A stretch of 44,437 bases of DNA from BM520 sp964594665. GTDB lineage: Bacteria > Bacteroidota > Bacteroidia > Bacteroidales > BM520. Shown here piece by piece: positions 36,555-42,594 of this stretch; the stretch's first letter is position 1, and the number at the start of each line of letters is the position of its first letter. The stretch spans positions 1 through 44,437 of the forward strand of contig CAZQNY010000014.1 in the NCBI GenBank assembly GCA_964594665.1. The letters run 5' to 3'. The notes beneath the pieces are model-generated. The model saw only the letters and a program-made list of their open reading frames with translations, had not been told where the DNA came from and made no database searches. A program made the translations under genes and the position numbers.

Positions 36555-37433
36555 TTAGTTATTTATATGTTCAATGATTTTCTCCCAGGCCTCTGCGATG
36601 GGGTGGGTAATTGATTCATTTGAGAGTGTTGTGACAGGAACACCTTGTTTTATCGCTTTCGTGAAATCTGAGTCATATGGTATAGCGCCAAGATAGGCTA
36701 CCCCCCTCTCATTGAGCGTTTTTATAATGTCATTGGAAATCTTTTCGTTGAGGTCGTATTTATTGATCAGACACCCGGAAGGTAAATGAAACTTATTGAT
36801 TAGCTCCAAAACCCTGTCCAGGTCATGAAATCCTGAAACGCTGGGCTCTGTTACTACAACAACATAAGCAGCTCCTGACAATGAGGATACTACGGGGCAT
36901 CCTATTCCCGGGGAACCATCCACAAGTACAATATCTTTTTTTCTCTCTTCAGCCATTGTACCGGCTTCCTGTTTAACCCTGGCAACGAGTTTACCTGAAT
37001 TTTCAGCACCAATCCCTAAATGGGCATATACCATTCCTCCCGCCAATGCTGTATTGCCATAATAAACATCACCGGATTTCTGTGGTTCCATGGTAATAGC
37101 TTCTACAGGGCAGATTTTTTCACAGTATCCGCAGCCTTCACAGTTGATTTTGTCAATGGCATATTTATTATTCAGTGGTTTTACAGCATTAAACCGACAC
37201 ACGTCCATGCATCTGCCACAGCCAATGCACTCATTGGCGTTTATACTGGCAATTACCCCGCTGAAAAAGGCCTCTTTTTTTATGATTTCCGGATGTGTAA
37301 CAAGATGCATGTTTGAGGCATCAACATCACAATCAGCCAGTATCGCCTTTTCACCTGCAAGATGGGCAAATGCTGCTGTAACCGAAGTTTTCCCGGTTCC
37401 GCCTTTTCCTGATATTACAACAATTTCTTTCAT
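36555..37433 (-). CDS. MinD/Mrp-type P-loop ATPase with inserted 2[4Fe-4S] ferredoxin domain (second)
   Basis: A 292-residue ATPase. The deviant Walker A is KGGTGKT (10-16) and the Walker B region is VLVDGSPGIGCP. Between residues 69 and 108 two CxxCxxCxxxC motifs are inserted (Cys69/72/75/79 and Cys98/101/104/108), predicting two [4Fe-4S] clusters. Such ATPases resemble the pair encoded by Desulfovibrio ORP loci and may couple ATP hydrolysis to cluster or electron delivery. Its start overlaps the stop of a paralogue by 4 nt (ATGA at 37430-37433), indicating that the two are made together and may act as a heterodimer; the heterodimer is inference. It is not a classical MinD, lacking a C-terminal amphipathic membrane helix. 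Confidence 0.93.
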   Translation of the reverse strand: MKEIVVISGKGGTGKTSVTAAFAHLAGEKAILADCDVDASNMHLVTHPEIIKKEAFFSGVIASINANECIGCGRCMDVCRFNAVKPLNNKYAIDKINCEGCGYCEKICPVEAITMEPQKSGDVYYGNTALAGGMVYAHLGIGAENSGKLVARVKQEAGTMAEERKKDIVLVDGSPGIGCPVVSSLSGAAYVVVVTEPSVSGFHDLDRVLELINKFHLPSGCLINKYDLNEKISNDIIKTLNERGVAYLGAIPYDSDFTKAIKQGVPVTTLSNESITHPIAEAWEKIIEHINN

Positions 37434-38290
37434 CTGCAGACCGTTTTTTCCAGGTGATCAGCCAATTTATTTAATGATTCCCGAAAGCCTTTTACTTTAT
37501 TATAAATTAACCCTCCGCCGGCATAAGTTTCTGCAACATCTCTGTCGTGACTAATTATGGTCAGCAGATGGATGCTTTCTTCTTCGCAGTAGTCTGTAAT
37601 CAGGTCATTGTTTTCATCGCCTCTGTTAATAACTACGCCAAAAGGTAATCCAAGCTGCCGGGTGGTTTCTACGGCCAGACGCAGGTCGTGAAGACCAAAA
37701 GGTGTTGGCTCTGTAACCAGAATAGCATAGTCGCACTCCTTAACGGCATGAATCATGGGGCATGAGGTACCGGGAGGAGAGTCAATGATCGCAATTTCGG
37801 TATCCGTGCCGAATTGCCCGATGTATTCATGGGCCTGTTCTATAAGAGGAACTGCCTGTTCAACACCAACATTCAGTCTTGCTTCAACCGTTTTCAGGTT
37901 GTTGTATTTTCCGGTTGTAATCTTTCCCATTGCCGATTGAACCATTGGCAAAGCGCCTTCAGGGCATAGTTCCGAACAGGCATAACAGCTGTGGCATAGC
38001 TCCGGGAAAACCATTATTTGATCTGCCAGTCGTATAATTGCGTTAAAATTACAGTTCTGCTGACACTTTCCGCAAAGGGTGCATTTTTCCTCATCCCACT
38101 GTGGGGTGTGTCGGTAAGTGATTTTTTCTTCCGCAATTACAGGGTTCAGAAATAGCGAGGCATCCGGTTCTTCAACATCCATGTCGCACAGTAAAATACT
38201 ATGGTTTTCTGATAACATGGCCGCGAGGTTTACTGACACAGTTGTCTTTCCTGTTCCCCCTTTTCCGCTTGCAATAGCGATTTTTTTCAT
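37430..38290 (-). CDS. MinD/Mrp-type P-loop ATPase with inserted 2[4Fe-4S] ferredoxin domain (first)
   Basis: A 286-residue paralogue of the next gene. Walker A KGGTGKT (10-16), Walker B-like IIDSPPGTSCP, and an inserted ferredoxin domain at about 66-115 with Cys70/73/76/80 and Cys99/102/105/109. The P-loop region differs little from its neighbour but the remainder is clearly diverged, so this is an old duplication. The DSPPGTSCP and CDMDVEEPD motifs are typical of this ATPase branch. It is the third gene of the operon, 4 nt after a NifX-like gene. Role in assembling or moving a metal-sulfur centre is inferred from the ORP locus. Confidence 0.93.
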   Translation of the reverse strand: MKKIAIASGKGGTGKTTVSVNLAAMLSENHSILLCDMDVEEPDASLFLNPVIAEEKITYRHTPQWDEEKCTLCGKCQQNCNFNAIIRLADQIMVFPELCHSCYACSELCPEGALPMVQSAMGKITTGKYNNLKTVEARLNVGVEQAVPLIEQAHEYIGQFGTDTEIAIIDSPPGTSCPMIHAVKECDYAILVTEPTPFGLHDLRLAVETTRQLGLPFGVVINRGDENNDLITDYCEEESIHLLTIISHDRDVAETYAGGGLIYNKVKGFRESLNKLADHLEKTVCR

Positions 38291-38294
38291 AAAC

Positions 38295-38627
38295 CTAATG
38301 TGTACACTGGTTTTCTCCTGTCTTGAGTTCCTGGCTCAGGTATTGTTGAACCAAATTCTCAGGGTCATCAGTGTTAACCCCCATATATACTTTAATGTTA
38401 TTGGCAGCAAAGAGATCCTGTGCTTTTTGCCCCATGCCACCGGCAATAATAACCTCTACACCCTGGTCGGCAAGAAAACGCGGGTATACTCCCGGCTGGT
38501 GTACCGGAGGGTTTATGTATTCAGTTTTTGTAACTGTACTGCCATCAGTATAAACAATAGCGAACAATTCGCAATGCCCGAAATGAGCCGTAAGCTTTTT
38601 ATTTGCTGTAGGTACTGCAATTTTCAT
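38295..38627 (-). CDS. NifB/NifX-family small protein with two cysteines
   Basis: A 110-residue NifX-like protein (MKIAVPTANKKLTAHFGHC start, VEVIIAGGMGQKAQDLF, NIKVYMGVNTDD). Unlike the other NifX-like protein in the operon it carries Cys19 (HFGHCELF) and Cys107 near the C-terminus (ENQCTH). His/Cys residues at the start of the fold could hold a metal. It lies 9 nt after the DUF134 gene and 4 nt before the first ATPase gene. The family association with metal-sulfur cofactors is known; its cargo here is not. Confidence 0.9.
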   Translation of the reverse strand: MKIAVPTANKKLTAHFGHCELFAIVYTDGSTVTKTEYINPPVHQPGVYPRFLADQGVEVIIAGGMGQKAQDLFAANNIKVYMGVNTDDPENLVQQYLSQELKTGENQCTH

Positions 38628-38636
38628 GATCTATAA

Positions 38637-39089
38637 TTATTTTTCGTTTGTATTATCTTTTATGCAACATTTCCCGTGTCCAAACCCTCCTGCCAGATTG
38701 AGCAGGTTTGTACTATGGCACATCGGACACTGTTCAATTTCTGAACCTATGTTGGTTTTGAACATATGTCCGCAATCTGTACATTTAATGATGTTTGTCC
38801 GAAAATGAATATTTCCACCCTCAATGGTGAGAAATGTACCGGAAGTGATAAAAGTAGCCATCTTCTTACGGGCTGTTTCAACAAGCCTGCTGAATGTGGA
38901 TCTGCTGATTTCCATTTCACTGGCAGCGTCAGCATGTGAGTATCCCTCAAGGTCGGCAAGGCGTATAGCCTCATATTCATCCAGTGATAAGGTTGTATTC
39001 CTGAGCATATCAGGCCTTACACCAATGGGTTTAAACTGGTCAAAAAGAGGTGGTTTTACCACATATCGATTATTCTTTGGACGAGGCAT
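38637..39089 (-). CDS. DUF134 family HTH regulator with zinc ribbon
   Basis: A 150-residue protein. Residues about 1-100 form the DUF134 fold: MPRPKNNRYVVKPPLFDQFK, SLDEYEAIRLADLEGYSHADA, then a helix-turn-helix (AASEMEISRSTFSRLVETAR) resembling sigma region 4. Residues about 113-140 contain CTDCGH and CPMCHS, four cysteines of a zinc ribbon or rubredoxin-like site. DUF134 genes in anaerobes commonly neighbour NifX-like and MinD-type ferredoxin-ATPase genes. As the first gene of this operon it is the likely transcriptional regulator, perhaps autoregulatory. Start chosen at the only upstream ATG, 26 bp after the -7 box. Confidence 0.92.
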   Translation of the reverse strand: MPRPKNNRYVVKPPLFDQFKPIGVRPDMLRNTTLSLDEYEAIRLADLEGYSHADAASEMEISRSTFSRLVETARKKMATFITSGTFLTIEGGNIHFRTNIIKCTDCGHMFKTNIGSEIEQCPMCHSTNLLNLAGGFGHGKCCIKDNTNEK

Positions 39090-39115
39090 ACTTTATCCTT
39101 TTTCCTTTAAGGATG

Positions 39116-39123
39116 CAAAAGTA
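39116..39123 (-). promoter_or_regulatory. Candidate -7 box (TACTTTTG) and ACATATGT palindrome upstream of the ORP-like operon
   Basis: TACTTTTG (followed by C) on the minus strand matches the TAnnTTTG -7 consensus, 26 bases before the ATG at 39089. Just upstream, 39126-39137 reads GAACATATGTGC, a near-palindrome centred on ACATATGT (39128-39135), where a regulator such as DUF134 could bind. A TTG lies 13 bp upstream of the box, shorter than the usual spacing. The palindrome is short and could be chance. Confidence 0.45.
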
Positions 39124-39160
39124 ATGAACATATGTGCAATATAAAAATTAAATATGAAAA

Positions 39161-39760
39161 TTAATGTGAAAAAAGTACACCTATATAAATACGGGGTCCT
39201 GAGGCGATTACGGTTTTATCCTTATCAGAAGGTGAAAATATGTAATCCACCTTACATGCAAGCCTGATTTTTTCACTTAGCAGGTATTCAATGCTTGTTG
39301 ATGGGGTTAATAAAAGCACAGACTGCTTCTCATAGATAACTGTATCCTCATTTCTATCGGTTGTATGCCCTTGAGTAAGATACAAATCCTGAACTCTTCC
39401 TCCTCCGGTGGTTAACCCAACACTAAATGCAGTGTTGTTTTTCCGGTAGTAGTATTCTGTAACAATACCACCCCAGCCGAGCTTATAGAATCCTTTACCA
39501 TCTTCATAATTGTATGTGGAAGAATATCCCTCAGAGCCAATCCGGAAGTGATGCCCTGTATAAAAGGCCAGCTTCCCGCCCAAACCTGTTGTGATACCAT
39601 TTATATTTGCTGTTGCCCGCCCGTTTGTAATATATCCCATATGAATAAACATCCCGCCTGTAAAAAGCTTTGTGTTTTCTGACTGGCTATAGGCATATTT
39701 TATAAATATAAGAGGAATAGAAAGCAGCAGCACTATATGGATATGAATATTTGTTTTCAT
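39161..39760 (-). CDS. Small outer-membrane beta-barrel protein of unknown function
   Basis: I start at ATG 39760 (199 aa); a longer frame to 39784 needs a TTG start. The signal peptide is about 1-26 (VLLLSIPLIFIKYAYSQ). The mature part consists of amphipathic beta strands (GLGGKLAFYTGHHFRIG, GGIVTEYYYRKNNTAFSVG) and ends in YIGVLFSH, consistent with an eight-stranded barrel of the OmpX/OmpA-like sort. I recognise no specific family. It is a single-gene unit just upstream of the ORP-like operon on the same strand, divergent from the VTC gene; no functional link is evident. Confidence 0.7.
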   Translation of the reverse strand: MKTNIHIHIVLLLSIPLIFIKYAYSQSENTKLFTGGMFIHMGYITNGRATANINGITTGLGGKLAFYTGHHFRIGSEGYSSTYNYEDGKGFYKLGWGGIVTEYYYRKNNTAFSVGLTTGGGRVQDLYLTQGHTTDRNEDTVIYEKQSVLLLTPSTSIEYLLSEKIRLACKVDYIFSPSDKDKTVIASGPRIYIGVLFSH

Positions 39761-39872
39761 ATGCAGTAAACTCAGTATTTGCAAAATTGTTGCATTTGAT
39801 TTTTTGCTGTATGTGGTTTGCGAAAGGTTTTTCTCTCGATAAGTGTGGTGAAGTTTATTTTAATTGATGAAC

Positions 39873-39880
39873 TAATTTTG
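39873..39880 (+). promoter_or_regulatory. Candidate -7 box (TAATTTTG) of the VTC operon
   Basis: TAATTTTG matches TAnnTTTG and ends 25 bases before the ATG at 39906. There is no convincing -33 TTG at the proper spacing. The divergent minus-strand barrel gene starts at 39760, so the region 39761-39905 must hold promoters for both genes. Confidence 0.4.
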
Positions 39881-39905
39881 TATCTTGTGAGCCTTAAAAA
39901 GCATC

Positions 39906-40652
39906 ATGGTTGACTTATTTTCTTCCTTCAATATCTGTACGCTGGAGCAGGCACGATCAGTGGTTTTTAAAAACCGTACTGATCTGAAATACCTGATGCA
40001 TCACAATGATATTCACGACCTTATTGATGATATCAGGAATGATTATTTCGTTGTTTCCATTAATAATACAATTGTAAATCATTACCATACCTTTTATTAT
40101 GATTTTAATGATGATAGTTGTTATCTGAAACATCATAATAAAAATTACCCACGTTTTAAAGTCCGTAAGCGCTTCTATTCGGCAAGTGGAGATCAGTTTT
40201 TGGAAGTTAAAAGAAAAAGCAACAAGCTTATTACCTCAAAGCAGCGTATTAAAATTGAGCAATCTGTTTCAGGTATAACGGATAGTGATTTATATTTTCT
40301 TAATGAGAATCTGGATCGAAATGCGCAGGAACTTGATGTTGTTATGGAAAGTGACTTTGACCGGATTACACTTGTCAGGAAAGACTTTAAAGAGCGAATA
40401 ACAATTGATAGGAGCCTTTCTGTTTCAAATAGGTCAGAGAAGTTTGCTTTTGAGAATGTTGTGATTCTTGAAGTTAAGAACGAGTTTTCCGATCACCATT
40501 CTCCTGTTGAAAAAGCACTGAAAAATATTCATATATATCCTACAGGTTTTAGTAAATACTGTATTGGAAGAGCCATTTTAAACCCTGATTTGAAACGAAA
40601 CCGTTTTAAGATGCGTATTTTAAAATTAAATAAACTTATGTCCCGATTATGA
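39906..40652 (+). CDS. VTC domain protein (polyphosphate polymerase-like)
   Basis: A 248-residue protein resembling the VTC catalytic tunnel, which in eukaryotic Vtc4 makes inorganic polyphosphate from ATP. Tunnel-type basic and acidic residues are visible in the expected order: NRTDLKY (Arg24, Lys28), RFKVRKRF (Lys85, Arg87, Arg89), LEVKRK (Glu100, Lys102, Lys104), ERITID (Arg164, Asp168), ILEVKNE (Glu189, Lys191) and GFSKYCIGR (Lys217). There is no SPX domain or membrane segment, so it is a stand-alone domain that probably works with the membrane protein encoded next (4-nt overlap). Enzymatic activity is inferred from these residues. Confidence 0.88.
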   Translation: MVDLFSSFNICTLEQARSVVFKNRTDLKYLMHHNDIHDLIDDIRNDYFVVSINNTIVNHYHTFYYDFNDDSCYLKHHNKNYPRFKVRKRFYSASGDQFLEVKRKSNKLITSKQRIKIEQSVSGITDSDLYFLNENLDRNAQELDVVMESDFDRITLVRKDFKERITIDRSLSVSNRSEKFAFENVVILEVKNEFSDHHSPVEKALKNIHIYPTGFSKYCIGRAILNPDLKRNRFKMRILKLNKLMSRL

Positions 40653-41308
40653 TAGCAACAATTTTCAACATTATTCCGGATTTTTTGCTTACTAAAATAT
40701 TTGATATCAAACTGATTGATACAAAAGATTTTTTTGAGCTGTTGATACGACTCGTGCTCAACCTTGTGGTGGTAGTTTTTTTAGTGCGCTATGTGTATCG
40801 TAATTCACGCCGTGGAAAAAGTTATTCCTTTTCATTTCTGGCATTAAGTATGATCGTCTTTCTTATCTGCTTTATGCTAAACAATGTTAAGCTTGAACTG
40901 GGATTTGCTTTAGGCCTTTTTGCTGTTTTTGGTATTTTACGCTACCGGACAGAGACAATTCCCATAAAGGAGATGACCTACCTTTTTGTGGTTATTGGTA
41001 TTTCAGTGGTAAATGCTTTGGCAAATAAGAAAGTGAGCTATGTGGAACTTTTGTTTGCTAATGCGTTTATTGTCGGGTTACTTTATTTCCTGGAGGTTAG
41101 TTCAGTTTTCAACAAGGAGCAGCGCATGCGGATTACCTATGAACGTATTGAAATGATCGTTCCTGAGCGCTATGATGAAATGCTTGAGGATTTGCGCACA
41201 CGTACCGGGCTGCCGATAACCCGTTTTGTGATTAAAAATGTTAATTTCCTGCGTGACAGTGCAGATGTTTACATTTTTTATGAAAATAAAGACAGGGAAG
41301 CTAAATGA
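40649..41308 (+). CDS. DUF4956 membrane protein
   Basis: A 219-residue protein with four or more hydrophobic segments (about 30-48 LVLNLVVVVFLVRYV, 57-72, 76-95, 110-128, 133-148), including LGFALGLFAVFGILRYRTE, the DUF4956 signature. The C-terminal 70 residues are soluble (RMRITYERIEMIVPERYDEM). DUF4956 genes in many bacteria accompany VTC-domain genes, so this is likely the membrane partner or exporter/anchor for a polyphosphate polymerase; that link is inferred from gene neighbourhood knowledge. The start overlaps the VTC stop by 4 nt and the end overlaps the DUF2490 start by 4 nt. Confidence 0.88.
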   Translation: MIATIFNIIPDFLLTKIFDIKLIDTKDFFELLIRLVLNLVVVVFLVRYVYRNSRRGKSYSFSFLALSMIVFLICFMLNNVKLELGFALGLFAVFGILRYRTETIPIKEMTYLFVVIGISVVNALANKKVSYVELLFANAFIVGLLYFLEVSSVFNKEQRMRITYERIEMIVPERYDEMLEDLRTRTGLPITRFVIKNVNFLRDSADVYIFYENKDREAK

Positions 41309-41943
41309 GAATTCTGAGGACGATTTTTATCGCAATCCTTATATTCATGGGTGCTGCCGGATATAGTCAGGGTTGGTACGCACGGTATTCAGCAGGAGTA
41401 AAGTGGGATTTTGCCCGTAACTGGCAAATGGAGCTGAAACCGGAGATCCATCTGCGGAGTATGCAGGAACCCGCTGAGTGGCTTCTGGATTATAGTCTGG
41501 AATATGATGTTTGGAAATTTCTGGAGCTTGGCGCCAATTTCCGTTTAAATAGTGATATAACCAAAGAACCGGACCGTTACACCTTGAGATATTCTGCAGA
41601 TATAACTTTTAAGCAGGATATAAAGCGGTTTGATGTGCAGTTGCGTTCACGCTATAGTAATTATACTGAATATGAAGAGATCCCTGATTATCGCAGGGCT
41701 TTAAGGCTCAAGGGAAAGATATCCTATAATATCCGGAACTGGAAGGCGGATCCTGAGCTCTTTCTGGAATGTTATTTTGCTGCCCCGGAATTTTCTGTAT
41801 CAAAAGTTAAGTATGGCGGCGCAATCGACTGGAACCTGCCATCAGGGAATAGCGTTTTCTTTGGATATTTTTATCAGGACTATCCTCAAAAGGAGAAATA
41901 TATTCATGTATTTGAGGCTGGTTGGGAGCTAAGGATTAAATAA
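41305..41943 (+). CDS. DUF2490 family outer-membrane protein
   Basis: A 212-residue protein with a signal peptide (about 1-22, ending AAGYSQ). The mature chain is made of amphipathic beta strands, with WQMELKPEIHLRS, LELGANFRL, DYRRALRLKGKISY, and a final FEAGWELRIK with a C-terminal aromatic-type strand. These fit DUF2490 barrels of Bacteroidota. As the third gene of the VTC/DUF4956 operon, with a 4-nt overlap, it suggests that the system reaches the outer membrane. Function unknown. Confidence 0.85.
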   Translation: MRILRTIFIAILIFMGAAGYSQGWYARYSAGVKWDFARNWQMELKPEIHLRSMQEPAEWLLDYSLEYDVWKFLELGANFRLNSDITKEPDRYTLRYSADITFKQDIKRFDVQLRSRYSNYTEYEEIPDYRRALRLKGKISYNIRNWKADPELFLECYFAAPEFSVSKVKYGGAIDWNLPSGNSVFFGYFYQDYPQKEKYIHVFEAGWELRIK

Positions 41944-41974
41944 AAAAATGTCCCTACCCGGGGAAGGGCAGGGA
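41942..41974 (-). terminator. Terminator of the hydrogenase operon
   Basis: TCCCTACCC (41951-41959) and GGGCAGGGA (41966-41974) form a stem with one A/C mismatch on the plus strand (one G-T wobble on the minus strand) around a GGGGAA loop. On the minus strand the stem is followed by CATTTTTTTA, a good T-run. It lies about 90 nt after the NuoE-like stop. The plus-strand side has no T-run, so it does not obviously end the DUF2490 transcript. Confidence 0.78.
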
Positions 41975-42033
41975 TCAAAAACCACCAAAACTAAGGAGAA
42001 AACCTGTAAGAAACTCTTCAGGTTTCTGTATAT

Positions 42034-42056
42034 GGGCGGTTACAGAAGCACCGCCC
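42034..42056 (-). other. Perfect hairpin just after the NuoE-like stop
   Basis: GGGCGGT (42034-42040) and ACCGCCC (42050-42056) form a perfect 7-bp GC-rich stem with a 9-nt loop. It begins 8 nt after the minus-strand stop at 42065 and has no T-run, so it may stabilise the 3' end of the mRNA rather than terminate. A second 7-bp stem (AAACCTG/CAGGTTT) follows between here and the terminator. Confidence 0.6.
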
Positions 42057-42064
42057 GGGATGTA

Positions 42065-42553
42065 TTACATTTCCTTGTATTCCTTAATGATCTCTTTAAC
42101 ATCATCAGGGGCAACACGTCCATAAGTCTTTTCTCCGATTAATACCACGGGAGCAAGACCACATGCACCTACACAACGCAGGCATGAGAGAGAGAATTTG
42201 CCATCAGCAGTTGTTTCACCAACTTCAATTTGAAGTTCTTTTTTGAATTCTGCGAGGACTTTCTCCGCACCACGTACGTAACATGCTGTACCTGTACAGA
42301 TAGAGATAGGGAATTTGCCTTTTGGAGTCATGGTGAAGAATGAATAGAATGTTACCACACCATAAACTTTCGCAACAGACATATTTAGTTCGTGAGCGAT
42401 CACTTCCTGCACCTCTGACGGGAGGTAGCCGAAGATCTCCTGTGCTTTATGAAGCACATTGATAAGCTCACCGGGATCGTTATTGAATGATTTACAAACT
42501 TCTGCGAGTTTGTCTATATCAGCTTTTTTGAGTTTTACTTTTACGCTTGACAT
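42065..42553 (-). CDS. NuoE-like [2Fe-2S] subunit of an NAD(H)-linked [FeFe] hydrogenase
   Basis: A 162-residue thioredoxin-like ferredoxin. Ligands Cys86 and Cys91 (CTGTAC) and Cys127 and Cys131 (CVGAC) match the NuoE/HydC pattern CxxxxC...CxxxC. The N-terminal helical half (ELINVLHKAQEIFGYLP, YGVVTFYSFF) is standard. It carries electrons between the NuoF-like flavoprotein and other clusters. It is the third gene of the operon, 41 nt after the hydrogenase gene, and has a clear GGAG Shine-Dalgarno sequence about 8 nt before the ATG. It could in principle belong to a formate dehydrogenase or complex I; the neighbours decide for hydrogenase. Confidence 0.93.
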   Translation of the reverse strand: MSSVKVKLKKADIDKLAEVCKSFNNDPGELINVLHKAQEIFGYLPSEVQEVIAHELNMSVAKVYGVVTFYSFFTMTPKGKFPISICTGTACYVRGAEKVLAEFKKELQIEVGETTADGKFSLSCLRCVGACGLAPVVLIGEKTYGRVAPDDVKEIIKEYKEM

Positions 42554-42594
42554 AATTTTGTCTCCTTTACTTTGTTAAACTTAACAATGGCTTC

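Noticed and set aside
36555..38290. MinD cell-division ATPases
   Set aside because: Both have an inserted 2[4Fe-4S] domain and lack the C-terminal membrane-targeting helix, and no MinC/MinE gene is present.
36214..38627. Nitrogen-fixation genes
   Set aside because: The NifX-like fold is shared by many non-nitrogenase proteins; no nifHDK, nifB or nifE/N gene is visible and the context is ORP-like.
41948..42142. Small plus-strand frame of 64 codons
   Set aside because: It spans the terminator and hairpins and runs into the NuoE-like gene antisense; structure-forming DNA explains the open frame better.
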